From Mogibacterium sp. (GTDB lineage: Bacteria; Bacillota; Clostridia; Peptostreptococcales; Anaerovoracaceae), in assembly GCA_017403955.1 (NCBI GenBank), contig JAFRDH010000001.1, positions 1 through 56,374 on the forward strand: a DNA stretch of 56,374 nt, given 5' to 3'. The notes beneath the pieces are model-generated. The model was given only the letters and a program-made list of their open reading frames with translations, ran no database searches and was not told the origin of the DNA. A program made the position numbers and the translations under genes. Below, piece after piece: positions 40,734-50,623 of the stretch; position 1 is the first letter of the stretch, and every line of letters begins with the position of its first letter.

Positions 40734-42971
40734 ATGAAGAAAAGACTAGCTTTATTCCTTTGCCTTGCCATGATGGTAACAGCATTGGCAGGTTGCGGAG
40801 GAGGCGGCAGTGACAAGCCTCTCGTAGCAGGCTATTCCAACTTCTCAAGTAAGTTCTCTCCATTCTTCTCGGAGACAGCTTATGACCAGGATGTTTGGAC
40901 TCTGACATCAGTAAGCCTGCTCAATACAGACAGACTTGGCGCTGTAGTTGAAAAGGGTAAGACAGGAGAGACCAGAGAGTATAACGGTACTGATTATAAG
41001 TACGAGGGACCTGCTGATCTCACTATCACTACCAACGATGACGGCACAGTAGACTATGACTTCGAACTCCGTGAAGACATGAAGTTCTCGGATGGAGAGC
41101 CACTGACAGCAGATGACGTAATCTTCTCGATGTACGTACTCTGTGACCCTACTTATGACGGATCATCAACACTCTTCGCTCTGCCTATCAAGGGTATGGA
41201 AGATTACCGCAGCGGTATGGCAAGCCAGCTCCAGCTGATGCTCGATGCAGGCAGAGACAACACTGACTTCTCACTCTGGGATGAGGAAACACAGAAGACA
41301 TTCTGGGAGAACCTCGACAAGGCAGGTACTGCATTTGCTCAGGAAATCGTAGACTTCTGCATCGCTAACGGCTACAACGCAGAGGGAGACTCCGTAGCAG
41401 CATGCGCAGCTAACTGGGGATATGAACTTGCTGACGATGCAACAGCTCAGGACTTCTTCTACAAGATGGTAGAAGCATACGGCTCTGACCTGAACGGTCT
41501 GTCCTCAACAGAAACTGCCGGTTCATCACTTGCTGATCTCGGATTCAATCCTGCAGATTATGCAATCGGTATCAAGACCGGTGATTCTGCTGACAACATC
41601 GCAGGTATCCAGAAGACCGGCGACTACAGCCTGAAAGTCACTCTGTCAGAAGTAGACGCTACAGCTATTTATCAGCTTGGTGTTCCAATCGCTCCACTCC
41701 ACTACTATGGAGACAAGGAAAAGTATGACTATGACAACAACAAGTTCGGATTTGACAAGGGTGACCTTTCAATCGTTCGTGCAAAGACTACAGAGCCTCT
41801 CGGCGCTGGTCCTTACAAGTTCGTTAAGTTCGAAAACGGTGTTGTATCATTCGAAGCAAATGACAGCTACTACCTCGGAGCTCCAAAGACCAAGAACGTA
41901 CAGTTCCTTGAGTCACAGGATCAGGATAAGCTGAATGGTGTTATCACCGGAACAATCGATATTACAGACCCATCATACTCAGTAGATACAGCTAAGGCTA
42001 TCGCAGCTGAGAACAGCAATGGCGAAGTAACAGGCGATAAGATCACAACTAACACAGTAAACAACCTTGGTTATGGATACCTCGGTATCAGTGCAAAGGC
42101 TGTAAACGTTGGCGGAGACCTCGGTTCTGATCAGTCCAAGGCTCTCAGAAAAGCTTTCGCTACAGTATTCTCAAGATACAGAGACGTAACAGTTGACTCC
42201 TACTATGGTGAGACTGCTTCCGTAATCAACTACCCGATTTCCGATACATCATGGGCAGCTCCACAGAAGACTGATGCTGACTATGCTATCGCATTCTCCA
42301 AGGATGCTGAAGGAAACGACATTTACACATCAGATATGACTGATGAGCAGAAGGACGAGGCAGCTCTCAACGCAGCTCTCGGATTCTTCGAAAAGGCCGG
42401 CTACACTGTAGCTGACGGTAAGGTAACAGCTGCTCCGGAAGGCGCTAAGATGGATTACGAAGTATGGATCCCTGCTGACGGTGCTGGTGACCACCCATCA
42501 TTCATGATGCTCAACCTTGCAAGTGATGCACTCAAGAAGATCGGCATCACACTCACTGTTAAGGACCTCGCTAACTCCGCAGACCTCTGGACCGGTATCG
42601 AAGCTGATCAGGTTCCGATGTGGTGCGCAGCTTGGGGTGCTACTCCAGACCCTGATATGTATCAGGTATACTACTCCGGCGTTGAATCCGGTAAGGAGCC
42701 GGGTGGTTCAAACTACATGTATGATATAGCTGATCCTGAACTCGACAAGCTGATCCTTGATGCAAGAACAAATATGGATCAGGCTTACAGAAAGGCTGTA
42801 TACAAGAGCTGCCTCGACATCATCATTGACTGGGCTGTAGAGGTTCCTGTATATCAGAGACAGAATGCTATTATCTTCTCAACAGAGCGTGTTAACATGG
42901 ATACTGTAACTCCGGACATTACAACTTACTATCCATGGCTGAGCGAGATTCAGAATATCGAACTGAACTAG
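40734..42971 (+). CDS. oppA: Peptide ABC transporter substrate-binding lipoprotein
   Basis: A 745-residue lipoprotein of the SBP_bac_5 (OppA) family, which captures peptides outside the cell for the permease. The signal peptide ends in ALAGC with Cys21. Family landmarks include DMKFSDGEPLTADDVIFSMY, GAGPYKFVKFENG and QDKLNGVITG. At 745 residues it is longer than usual (about 520-600) owing to extra segments between residues 150 and 270 and near 510-560. AAAGGAGAAAGATAAC precedes the ATG. It heads the opp operon. Its codon use is strongly biased, consistent with high expression. Confidence 0.92.
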   Translation: MKKRLALFLCLAMMVTALAGCGGGGSDKPLVAGYSNFSSKFSPFFSETAYDQDVWTLTSVSLLNTDRLGAVVEKGKTGETREYNGTDYKYEGPADLTITTNDDGTVDYDFELREDMKFSDGEPLTADDVIFSMYVLCDPTYDGSSTLFALPIKGMEDYRSGMASQLQLMLDAGRDNTDFSLWDEETQKTFWENLDKAGTAFAQEIVDFCIANGYNAEGDSVAACAANWGYELADDATAQDFFYKMVEAYGSDLNGLSSTETAGSSLADLGFNPADYAIGIKTGDSADNIAGIQKTGDYSLKVTLSEVDATAIYQLGVPIAPLHYYGDKEKYDYDNNKFGFDKGDLSIVRAKTTEPLGAGPYKFVKFENGVVSFEANDSYYLGAPKTKNVQFLESQDQDKLNGVITGTIDITDPSYSVDTAKAIAAENSNGEVTGDKITTNTVNNLGYGYLGISAKAVNVGGDLGSDQSKALRKAFATVFSRYRDVTVDSYYGETASVINYPISDTSWAAPQKTDADYAIAFSKDAEGNDIYTSDMTDEQKDEAALNAALGFFEKAGYTVADGKVTAAPEGAKMDYEVWIPADGAGDHPSFMMLNLASDALKKIGITLTVKDLANSADLWTGIEADQVPMWCAAWGATPDPDMYQVYYSGVESGKEPGGSNYMYDIADPELDKLILDARTNMDQAYRKAVYKSCLDIIIDWAVEVPVYQRQNAIIFSTERVNMDTVTPDITTYYPWLSEIQNIELN

Positions 42972-43002
42972 TACGATATATTCTTTCACACTCATAAGTT
43001 GG

Positions 43003-43032
43003 ATGGGGCAGGCAGTTCGCTGTCTGCCCCAT
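43003..43032 (+). other. Intercistronic mRNA hairpin
   Basis: ATGGGGCAGGCAG (43003-43015) pairs with CTGTCTGCCCCAT (43020-43032) around a TTCG tetraloop. No U-run follows. A likely role is to protect the 3' end of the oppA message so that more binding protein than permease is made. Confidence 0.7.
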
Positions 43033-43060
43033 TAAGAATAAAGTAAGAGGAGATGATATC

Positions 43061-44047
43061 GTGCGGAAATACATTATCAAAAGATTGCTGCAATCAATAG
43101 TGATTCTGTTCTTCGTAGCCTTCATCATCTATGCGCTAATGCGCTGCCTGCCGACTTCATATGTTGAAGCCATGGCAAGACAGAAATCCATGCAGCCTGG
43201 CTCTAAGAGCTATGAGGAGTGGATGGAACAGCTGACTGTCATGTATAACATGGACGGCAGCATAGTCTCCGGATTTTTCAGATGGCTTGGGTCCATGCTG
43301 AGAGGAGACTTCGGTGACAGCTGGAGATGGACAGTTCCTGTACTCAAGAAGTTCAACGATACAGTATGGCTCTCATTCGTTATGGGACTCATTTCGTTCA
43401 TTTTTGAGGTTTTGATCGCTATTCCTCTGGGAATCATCGCAGCTACAAAACAATATTCAAAAACAGACTACACTATATCTGTCATAGCTTTGGCAGGTAT
43501 TTCACTTCCGACATTCTTCTTCGCATCACTTCTTAAACTTGTCTTCTCAGTCAAGCTGGGGTGGTTCGATTTGTACGGACTTGTTGGCAGAAACTACGAC
43601 CAACTTTCGACATTCGGTCAGTTGCTGGATAAAGGACACCATCTTGTGCTCCCTATCATAACGCTGGTCGTTATCAGCATGGGAGGTCTGATGCGTTATA
43701 CCAGAACCAACATGCTGGAAGTACTGAATGCTGACTATATCCGTACAGCAAGAGCAAAGGGTCTCTCTGAGAAGAAGGTCATATATCACCATGCATTCAG
43801 GAATACATTGATCCCGATCGTTACTCTGCTCGGCGGTACTCTCCCGAGCCTTTTCTCAGGAGCGCTGATCACAGAGACACTGTTCGGTATTCCGGGCATA
43901 GGCTTTGCTTCGTACTACTCGATGATAGCAGGAGATATTCCGTTCTCCATGTTCTTCATGGTATTTACGGCTATCTTGACACTGCTTGGTAACCTTATCG
44001 CTGACGTTCTGTACGCGGTCGTTGACCCGCGCGTCAGAATTGCGTAG
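43061..44047 (+). CDS. oppB: Oligopeptide ABC transporter permease
   Basis: A 328-residue permease of the OppB type with six helices. The N-terminal KYIIKRLLQSIVILFFVAFI matches the family start. The cytoplasmic coupling loop that contacts the ATPase is YIRTARAKGLSEKKVIYHHAFRN, given here as TARAKGLSEKKVIYHHAF. The C-terminal region has LFGIPGIGFASYY. The start is GTG, after AGAGGAGATGATATC. It forms with OppC the membrane channel of the peptide importer encoded by this operon. Confidence 0.92.
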   Translation: MRKYIIKRLLQSIVILFFVAFIIYALMRCLPTSYVEAMARQKSMQPGSKSYEEWMEQLTVMYNMDGSIVSGFFRWLGSMLRGDFGDSWRWTVPVLKKFNDTVWLSFVMGLISFIFEVLIAIPLGIIAATKQYSKTDYTISVIALAGISLPTFFFASLLKLVFSVKLGWFDLYGLVGRNYDQLSTFGQLLDKGHHLVLPIITLVVISMGGLMRYTRTNMLEVLNADYIRTARAKGLSEKKVIYHHAFRNTLIPIVTLLGGTLPSLFSGALITETLFGIPGIGFASYYSMIAGDIPFSMFFMVFTAILTLLGNLIADVLYAVVDPRVRIA

Positions 44048-44061
44048 AAAGGAGGGAAGAC

Positions 44062-45633
44062 ATGGAAGATCTGAAAGAAAAAATGGAACCCTCCGCTGAG
44101 GTAACTGAAAATACCAATGCAGCAGAAGAAAGCTATTCATTAAGTGATGACCGAAGAGTCAAAGTCCTTTCACCTGGTCAGCTGGTAGCAAAGAGATTCT
44201 TCCGTAACAGACTCGCTGTTACCGGAATGGTCATCCTCCTTGCTATGTTCATTTTCTCGTTCATCGGCGGACTTGTTTCACCGTACGGACAGGACGAGAA
44301 GTTCTACAGGACTGACGTTCAGGCTAAGGATTTTGCCGGTATCGTATATAACGAAGAATTCAGATACACTGTCAATGATCCTGACCTCTTCAAGAGCTCT
44401 GTACATGCTCAGACACTCAAGGCCATCATCCTCGGAAACGACAAATTCGAATATAACGGCATCAACTATGAACTCGAAAAGCTTTCTGATGATGCTTTTA
44501 TAGTCAAGAGTGGCGGTAAAGTGATCGGTACTGCCAGCAAAGAACTTGTCAACTCGTCGACACAGGACAAATTAAGCTTTGACTTCTCTCTTGAGGCGCT
44601 CAAGGCCAAGACTGAAGGTGAAAACAAATTCAATGCTGACGGCAAAGAGTATACCATTGACGGTGACGGTGTCATAACCGACAAAGCCGGTACTGAGATC
44701 GCTTATGTAAGCCGCTACATCGTTCGTGCCGTAATGGCCGATATATTCTTCTCGAGAGAACTGAAGAATCAGCTGATCGATGCAGTAGAATCAGGACAGG
44801 ACTCATTCGAATATACCGATGAGAAAGGCGTAACTGCAGAGTACAAGCTTTCTTATGATGCAGACAACAAAGCATGGGATGTAAAGCAGGAAATCGATAC
44901 GAAGGTATTTGATACTTATTCGGCTCCGTCCAAGAAGCACTGGCTCGGTACAGACCGTAATGGTATGGACATGCTGACCAGACTGATGTACGGCGGTCGT
45001 ATCTCCCTTATCATCGGATTCATTGCCGTATTTATTGAAACTATCATAGGTGTTATTCTCGGAGGTATCGCAGGTTACTTCGGAGGATGGATCGACGGTC
45101 TCATCATGAGAATCGTAGATATCTTCTACTGCATACCGGGAATGCCGTTCATCATCATCGTTGGTGCAGCTATGGATGCAGCTAACCTTCCATCGCTCAC
45201 TCGAATGATTTACTTGATGCTGATCCTCGGTGTACTCGGATGGGCCGGCGTTGCAAGACTTGTAAGAGGCCAGATCCTGTCTCTTCGTGAGCAGGAATTC
45301 ATGACTGCTACAGAGGCTTGCGGTATCGCTCCATCCAGAAGAATATTCAGACACCTCATTCCAAACGTCATGCCGCAGCTCATCGTTTATATGACCATGG
45401 GACTCGGCAGCATGATCATCACAGAGGCGACATTGTCATTCCTCGGTCTGGGTGTAAGATTCCCGTTCGCATCCTGGGGAAATATCATCAATGACGTCAA
45501 CGATACATATGTACTGACCAATTACTGGTTTATCTGGATACCTGCGGGCGTTCTGCTCCTGACTACCGTACTTGCGTTCAATATCGTAGGTGACGGTCTC
45601 AGAGATGCGTTCGACCCTAAGATGAAGCGCTAA
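44062..45633 (+). CDS. oppC: Oligopeptide ABC transporter permease with large extracytoplasmic insertion
   Basis: A 523-residue permease of the OppC type, far longer than the usual about 300. The N-terminal part has the expected first helix (VTGMVILLAMFIFSFIGGLV, residues about 52-72). A polar domain of about 200 residues (about 80-285) follows before the family landmark HWLGTDRNGMDMLTRLMYGG. The remaining helices and the coupling loop EACGIAPSRRIFRHLIPN are normal. The inserted part lies outside the cytoplasm and contains repeated FEYNGINYELEKL- and FNADGKEYTIDGDG-like beta motifs. It may help dock OppA or select peptides. GGAGGGAAGAC precedes the ATG. Confidence 0.92.
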   Translation: MEDLKEKMEPSAEVTENTNAAEESYSLSDDRRVKVLSPGQLVAKRFFRNRLAVTGMVILLAMFIFSFIGGLVSPYGQDEKFYRTDVQAKDFAGIVYNEEFRYTVNDPDLFKSSVHAQTLKAIILGNDKFEYNGINYELEKLSDDAFIVKSGGKVIGTASKELVNSSTQDKLSFDFSLEALKAKTEGENKFNADGKEYTIDGDGVITDKAGTEIAYVSRYIVRAVMADIFFSRELKNQLIDAVESGQDSFEYTDEKGVTAEYKLSYDADNKAWDVKQEIDTKVFDTYSAPSKKHWLGTDRNGMDMLTRLMYGGRISLIIGFIAVFIETIIGVILGGIAGYFGGWIDGLIMRIVDIFYCIPGMPFIIIVGAAMDAANLPSLTRMIYLMLILGVLGWAGVARLVRGQILSLREQEFMTATEACGIAPSRRIFRHLIPNVMPQLIVYMTMGLGSMIITEATLSFLGLGVRFPFASWGNIINDVNDTYVLTNYWFIWIPAGVLLLTTVLAFNIVGDGLRDAFDPKMKR

Positions 45634-45645
45634 GGAGGGAAGATA

Positions 45646-46818
45646 ATGGCTAAGAAAAAAGACACAGCAGGTTATCTTTCCGCTAAAGAATCGCGCAGGA
45701 TCGCAAAGGAAAACAGAAAGATAACCGACGAATTTGAAAAGAAGTACAAGAGAAAGAACGTTCCTGAAAGTGAATATCTCACTGAAATGCACGATCCGAA
45801 AAACGTTCTTGAGATAGACGACCTTCACACTTATTTCTTCACTGACGTAGGTGTTGCAAGGGCTGTCGACGGAGTTACATTCGAAGTTCCTCAAGGCAAA
45901 ACAGTTGGTGTTGTAGGTGAGTCAGGATGCGGCAAGTCCGTAACCAGCCTTTCTGTCATGCAGCTGCTGCAGCGTCCTCAGGGCCAGATCGTCGGAGGAA
46001 GTATACGCATCAACCTCGGAGATAAGGCTTATGACATCACCAATACTCCGATCGAAGTAATGCAGAAGCTCCGTGGAAACTTCGTAAGTATGGTATTCCA
46101 GGAACCGATGACGAGTCTGAACCCTGTTTTCAGAATAGGTGACCAGATCGATGAAGTTATCGAGCTCCATGACGGACAGGGCAAGACCAAGGAAGACATC
46201 AAAGCAAGAAGCATCGAGATGCTCGAACTGGTCGGAATCGCTAACTCAGAGGGTGTTTACAAAATGTACCCTCATGAGCTTTCCGGTGGTATGCGTCAGC
46301 GTGTCATGATTGCTATCGCTCTGGCATGCAACCCTAGACTTATCATCGCAGACGAGCCGACAACAGCTCTTGACGTAACTATTCAGGCTCAGATCCTTGA
46401 CCTGTTCAGGAACCTCAAAGACAAGATCAATTCCTCGATCATGATCATCACGCATGACCTCGGAGTCATCGCTGAGATGGCAGATTATGTTGTAGTAATG
46501 TATGCGGGACGTATCGTTGAGAAGGGAACCGCGGAAGAGATTTTCGCTCATCCTGCTCATCCGTATACTATCGGACTTATGGCATCCAAGCCTGTAGTAG
46601 GCAAGAAGGTAGACAAGCTCTACTCGATCCCGGGCAAGGTTCCTAACCCTATCAACATGCCTGACTATTGCTACTTCAGAGACCGCTGTGAAATGAAGTG
46701 CGGTGGTGTATGTGATGGTGAGTATCCACATGAGATCAGCCTGTCACCTACACATAAGGTCAGCTGCTACCGCTACTATGACAACGCAGGAAAGGAGGGT
46801 ACTGAAGATGGCAGATAG
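45646..46818 (+). CDS. oppD: Oligopeptide ABC transporter ATPase
   Basis: A 390-residue ATPase of the OppD type. Walker A is GESGCGKSVT, the signature LSGGMRQRVMIAIALACNP, and Walker B LIIADEPTTALD. The C-terminal oligopeptide-transporter domain has four cysteines (CYFRDRCEMKCGGVC), probably binding an iron-sulfur cluster as in DppD/OppD relatives. A basic 50-residue extension precedes the usual start VLEIDDLHTYFF. The ATG follows AAGGAGGGAAGATA. Its end overlaps oppF by eleven bases, so it is coupled to it. Confidence 0.93.
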   Translation: MAKKKDTAGYLSAKESRRIAKENRKITDEFEKKYKRKNVPESEYLTEMHDPKNVLEIDDLHTYFFTDVGVARAVDGVTFEVPQGKTVGVVGESGCGKSVTSLSVMQLLQRPQGQIVGGSIRINLGDKAYDITNTPIEVMQKLRGNFVSMVFQEPMTSLNPVFRIGDQIDEVIELHDGQGKTKEDIKARSIEMLELVGIANSEGVYKMYPHELSGGMRQRVMIAIALACNPRLIIADEPTTALDVTIQAQILDLFRNLKDKINSSIMIITHDLGVIAEMADYVVVMYAGRIVEKGTAEEIFAHPAHPYTIGLMASKPVVGKKVDKLYSIPGKVPNPINMPDYCYFRDRCEMKCGGVCDGEYPHEISLSPTHKVSCYRYYDNAGKEGTEDGR

Positions 46819-47989
46819 CGATAAGAACCAGAAGGGCTTCACACAACTGCCTGAAATGCATAGCAAGAGTCTGCGCGGCCCGCAGTCTTTCAATGAGCAT
46901 GCAGATTTCATCACTTCCCAGCCTGCTGAAAGCAAAGGAAAAAATGCAGACAAGATGCCTGCAGAAAATTCAGATAAGGCTCCGCTGGAATATGATCCGC
47001 AGTACATTCTGCAGGTCAGAGACCTCAAGAAGTATTTCCCGATCAAAGACGGCATGCTTTCAAGGACTGTAGGCTATGTCAAGGCTGTAGACGGAGTTAC
47101 TTTCAATCTCAAGCGTGGTACCACGATGGGGCTTGTAGGTGAGTCGGGATGCGGCAAAACAACAACAGGCCGTGCTATCCTGAGATTATCCGGCGATAAG
47201 ACAGGCGGCGATGTTCTGTTCAACGGCAAGGAAGTATATGACCTTACCAAGAAGGAACTTCACGATGCACGTACCAATATGCAGATCATCTTCCAGGATC
47301 CGTTCTCGTCACTTTCACCTCGTATGCCGGTAGGCGAGATCATCGGCGAGGCTGTCAGAGAGCACAAACTCGTACCTAAAGCAGAATTCGATGACTATAT
47401 CGACAACATCATGGACAAGTGCGGACTTCAGCCTTTCCACAAGGACAGATATCCGCATGAGTTCTCAGGCGGCCAGAGACAGCGTATCTGCATCGCAAGA
47501 GCACTCGCTCTTAATCCTGAGTTCGTAGTGTGCGACGAGCCGGTATCTGCGCTTGACGTATCGATCCAGGCTCAGATCATCAACCTGCTCAAGGACCTGC
47601 AGGAACAGTTCAATCTGACATATTTGTTCATCTCTCATGACCTTTCAGTCGTTGAGCATATCTCTGACACTGTTGGTGTAATGTATCTCGGCAATCTTGT
47701 CGAATACGGGGAGACGGACGATATTTTCAGGAACCCGCTGCATCCGTACACAAAGGCGTTGTTCTCGGCTATTCCGATCCCGGATCCTACTGTCAAAATG
47801 AAGAGAATCGTCCTTGAAGGATCGATCCCTTCACCGGCAAATCCTCCGGAAGGTTGCAAGTTCCATACCAGATGCGCACAGTGCATGGAGAAATGTAAGC
47901 ATGAGGTTCCTGTCCAGAGAGAGATCGAACCGGGACACTATGTTGTATGCCATCTGTATGATGACGCTGCAAAGGCTTCAGCTGAATAA
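46808..47989 (+). CDS. oppF: Oligopeptide ABC transporter ATPase
   Basis: A 393-residue ATPase of the OppF type. Walker A is [11 protein letters not shown], the signature [19 protein letters not shown], and Walker [15 protein letters not shown]. The C-terminal domain holds [14 protein letters not shown], again with the cysteine pattern of this family. The first about 60 residues are a polar extension before [12 protein letters not shown]. The ATG at 46808 lies inside the end of oppD, following GGAGGGTACTGAAG. It pairs with OppD to drive peptide import. Confidence 0.93.
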   Translation: MADSDKNQKGFTQLPEMHSKSLRGPQSFNEHADFITSQPAESKGKNADKMPAENSDKAPLEYDPQYILQVRDLKKYFPIKDGMLSRTVGYVKAVDGVTFNLKRGTTMGLVGESGCGKTTTGRAILRLSGDKTGGDVLFNGKEVYDLTKKELHDARTNMQIIFQDPFSSLSPRMPVGEIIGEAVREHKLVPKAEFDDYIDNIMDKCGLQPFHKDRYPHEFSGGQRQRICIARALALNPEFVVCDEPVSALDVSIQAQIINLLKDLQEQFNLTYLFISHDLSVVEHISDTVGVMYLGNLVEYGETDDIFRNPLHPYTKALFSAIPIPDPTVKMKRIVLEGSIPSPANPPEGCKFHTRCAQCMEKCKHEVPVQREIEPGHYVVCHLYDDAAKASAE

Positions 47990-48009
47990 TTACGAAAAGG
48001 AGCTTAAGA

Positions 48010-48303
48010 ATGAGCGACAGATATATTGATCAGGAAGATGACGGCAGAGTAGTCGCTGATATGAGTGAAGTCAGCAGGACTCCTATCCTCATACCGAGAT
48101 TCGATCAGATCAGGAAAAACAGACCTGACATTTCAGACGGACCTGAACCGGGATCTGAAAGAAGACAGGAGACGGTCCAGCTTGACGGTGAGGGAAGACG
48201 TGCTATGATAGCAGGTGCGCTTTCCGCTGCTCTTCTGATCGGCGGTACGATCGCTGCAGCATTCGCGATCCTCATATTTTTCATTCTTAAGGTATACGGA
48301 TAG
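48010..48303 (+). CDS. Small single-pass membrane protein
   Basis: A 97-residue protein with a polar N-terminal part of about 65 residues and one hydrophobic helix near the C-terminus (MIAGALSAALLIGGTIAAAF, then AILIFFILKVYG). I do not recognise a family. AAAAGGAGCTTAAGA precedes the ATG. It is the last gene of the opp operon, 20 bases after oppF, and a strong terminator follows. It may be an accessory subunit of the transporter, an inference from position only. Confidence 0.65.
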   Translation: MSDRYIDQEDDGRVVADMSEVSRTPILIPRFDQIRKNRPDISDGPEPGSERRQETVQLDGEGRRAMIAGALSAALLIGGTIAAAFAILIFFILKVYG

Positions 48304-48334
48304 AACATCCGTGACATAGTCCTTCAATAACAGG

Positions 48335-48374
48335 CAGCTTCCGCTTCAATAACAGAGGCGGGAGCTGTTTTTTT
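48335..48374 (+). terminator. Rho-independent terminator of the opp operon
   Basis: CAGCTTCCGCTTC (48335-48347) pairs with GAGGCGGGAGCTG (48355-48367) with two T-G wobbles and a 7-base loop, followed by seven T residues. Confidence 0.88.
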
Positions 48375-48470
48375 AGATTTGTTAATAATTATTGAGCGGC
48401 AAATATAGTACAATCAGATGTAGTAAACAGATACTGCTGAAATATTATCTGGGTTTTGAGAGGATAAACA

Positions 48471-49169
48471 ATGAACTCCAAGATTTTGATCATAGAAGAT
48501 GATTCCGATATCCGTGAAGGAATCAGGATAATACTGGAAAGTGAAGGATATATCGTTTCTGAGGCTTCAAGCGGCAGTGAGGGCCTTGAACTCTTAGACA
48601 AAAGTACGGATCTTATCATTCTTGATATCATGATGCCGGGGATGAACGGAATCAAAACATGTGAGATGATACGCAAGGTCTCTAATGTTCCTATTCTTTT
48701 CCTCACAGCCAAGTCACGCGAGTCGGACAAGATCCAGGGACTCATGGCCGGAGGGGACGATTACATGACAAAACCGTTCTCGTATTCCGAACTTCTTGTC
48801 AGGATCACCGCATTGCTCCGCAGGTATCGCATTTACAAGGGTAAGGCTGAGATAGGAGAGGGCGAGGAACGTAAGATAGAGCGCTCAGGCATCCTTATCA
48901 ACGAGGACAGGAATGAAGTCTTCAAGAACGGTAATGAAATAAATCTTTCAGATATCGAGTACGGTATTTTGCTGACACTTATGAAGCACCCGGGCAGGAT
49001 ATTCTCCGCTGAGGAGCTGTATGAGGAGGTATGGAAGGAGGACTATCTGTATTCATCCAACAGCACTGTCATGGTCCATATCCGCAAGCTCAGAGTCAAG
49101 ATCGAAGACGATCCGCAGGAGCCTTCACACATCAAAACAGTATGGGGAAAGGGTTATAGGTTCGAATAA
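48471..49169 (+). CDS. OmpR-type response regulator
   Basis: A 232-residue two-component response regulator. The receiver domain (1-120) has the acidic pair Glu9-Asp10, the phosphorylation site Asp52 (LIILDIMMPGMNG), and the conserved Thr and Lys in FLTAKS and MTKPFSYSELL. The C-terminal winged helix of the OmpR/PhoB type ends VMVHIRKLRVKIEDDPQ and VWGKGYRFE. Its stop overlaps the ATG of the sensor kinase gene by one base. It has its own leader of about 60 bases after TACAAT (48409-48414). The target genes are unknown; the upstream opp operon and the gene itself are candidates. Confidence 0.94.
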   Translation: MNSKILIIEDDSDIREGIRIILESEGYIVSEASSGSEGLELLDKSTDLIILDIMMPGMNGIKTCEMIRKVSNVPILFLTAKSRESDKIQGLMAGGDDYMTKPFSYSELLVRITALLRRYRIYKGKAEIGEGEERKIERSGILINEDRNEVFKNGNEINLSDIEYGILLTLMKHPGRIFSAEELYEEVWKEDYLYSSNSTVMVHIRKLRVKIEDDPQEPSHIKTVWGKGYRFE

Positions 49170-50500
49170 TGGAATTTAACAGAAGGATCGAAGAGAACTT
49201 AGGACTCAGAATGAAGCTGATGCTATCGATCGGTTTTGCTTTTATCGTGGCATTAGCTGTATTTTATACTCTCTTTTCCTTCACCAACAATTACATAAAT
49301 GACTATTTTGACGATAGCAACAAATGGATGGAAATGACCGATCAGAAGGCCGAAGAATTCCAGAAGTATATAACAGATAATGGCTATTCCATGCAAGATG
49401 AGGACGCGATAAGGGCATGGAACAAAAAGAACGCCGCCGTTTATCTCTACATTTACACTCCTGACGTCACTATCTACGAGACATCGACAAGCGTCGCAGC
49501 ATTCAGCTATGAGAATTACCGCCCGATCGCATTCAGCGACGGTATAGCCGACATGAGCATTTTCTATGCCATCGACTACAGGTACTATATGATGGCTACG
49601 ATTTCGGAAATAGTCGTATCTGTTCTGCTGTTCTTCTTCCTTGTCATGAGACGTATAAACAGCATTGTTCTCGGTATCAAAAAACTTGAAACAGATATCA
49701 AAATCCTCGAGGGAGGAGGACTTGATCATGTCATCGAGGCGCATGGTTACGATGAGATCGGAAACCTTGAACGGAGCCTCAACAACATGAGGATCGCATT
49801 CAACAACAATATTGCCAAGGAAGAGGAGCTCACCAAAGCGAATACTGAGCTCGTCACGAGAATGGCACATGACCTCAGGACACCACTGACATCACTTTTG
49901 CTTTATCTTGACCTTCTCGAGAAGCGTAAATACAAGAATGATGAACAGATGGATAAATACATCAAAGTATCCCGGGAGAAAGCAGAACGCATCAAAGTCA
50001 TGTCGGATCTGCTCTTCGAGAGATTCCTCATCACAGGCGGCAAATCAGACAAAGAAGAAACAGCACCTGTCAAATTTATATTCGAAGACATCCTTTCTTC
50101 TTTTGTAATGTCACTGGAAACACAGGGCTTCACAACATACTCAAGCCTTGACTGGCCGGATGCAAAGATCACAGTTATTGACGGTTACATTGACAGAATA
50201 CTTGATAATATCTGTTCCAACATTTTCAAGTATGCTGATATGACCAAGCCTGTACTGATCGACATCTGCACGAATGAAGCAGCTCCGGATTCAGGCCACG
50301 CCAACGATTTCCTGATCAAAATCAGCAACCGCATTGGCAACCGTGAGAACAGTGAGGGAGGAAGCAATATAGGACTTGAGAACATCGACCTGATGCTCAG
50401 CAAAATGGGCGGTTCACTGGAAGTCCATGATGGAGGAGAAACCGGAGAGGTCTTCGAGATGATCATCAGACTGCCGCTTCATGACAATGCAGATCAATAA
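49169..50500 (+). CDS. Membrane sensor histidine kinase
   Basis: A 443-residue sensor kinase. Two membrane helices (about 15-38 and 148-170) enclose an extracellular sensing domain of about 110 residues. A HAMP linker (about 175-225) precedes the phosphoacceptor His234 in RMAHDLRTPLTSLLLYLDLL, the exact pattern of VanS-like kinases. The ATPase domain has the N box DNICSNIFKYAD and G box GGSNIGLENIDLML. The start overlaps the regulator stop (TAATG). The signal is unknown. It lies 47 bases before tRNA-Ala. Confidence 0.93.
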   Translation: MEFNRRIEENLGLRMKLMLSIGFAFIVALAVFYTLFSFTNNYINDYFDDSNKWMEMTDQKAEEFQKYITDNGYSMQDEDAIRAWNKKNAAVYLYIYTPDVTIYETSTSVAAFSYENYRPIAFSDGIADMSIFYAIDYRYYMMATISEIVVSVLLFFFLVMRRINSIVLGIKKLETDIKILEGGGLDHVIEAHGYDEIGNLERSLNNMRIAFNNNIAKEEELTKANTELVTRMAHDLRTPLTSLLLYLDLLEKRKYKNDEQMDKYIKVSREKAERIKVMSDLLFERFLITGGKSDKEETAPVKFIFEDILSSFVMSLETQGFTTYSSLDWPDAKITVIDGYIDRILDNICSNIFKYADMTKPVLIDICTNEAAPDSGHANDFLIKISNRIGNRENSEGGSNIGLENIDLMLSKMGGSLEVHDGGETGEVFEMIIRLPLHDNADQ

Positions 50501-50506
50501 TACTGA

Positions 50507-50535
50507 TTGAAATCACCGCCTCAAGAGACTATAAT
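50507..50535 (+). promoter_or_regulatory. Promoter of tRNA-Ala
   Basis: TTGAAA (50507-50512) and TATAAT (50530-50535) are separated by 17 bases. A small inverted repeat TGACAGTTGTCA lies just downstream of the -10. Confidence 0.75.
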
Positions 50536-50547
50536 GACAGTTGTCAT

Positions 50548-50623
50548 GGGGCGTTAGCTCAGCTGGGAGAGCGCAAGGTTCGCAATCTTGAGGCCAGGGG
50601 TTCGATCCCCCTACGCTCCACCA
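50548..50623 (+). tRNA. tRNA-Ala (anticodon CGC)
   Basis: The 76 bases fold as a full cloverleaf with encoded CCA. The acceptor arm GGGGCGT/ACGCTCC contains the G3-U70 pair that marks alanine tRNAs. The D stem is GCTC/GAGC, the anticodon stem CAAGG/TCTTG has loop TTCGCAA with anticodon CGC (codon GCG), and the T stem is AGGGG/CCCCT with TTCGATC. Its 3' part is the left end of a repeat found again at 55.4 kb, so the gene is the probable attachment site of an island. Confidence 0.95.
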
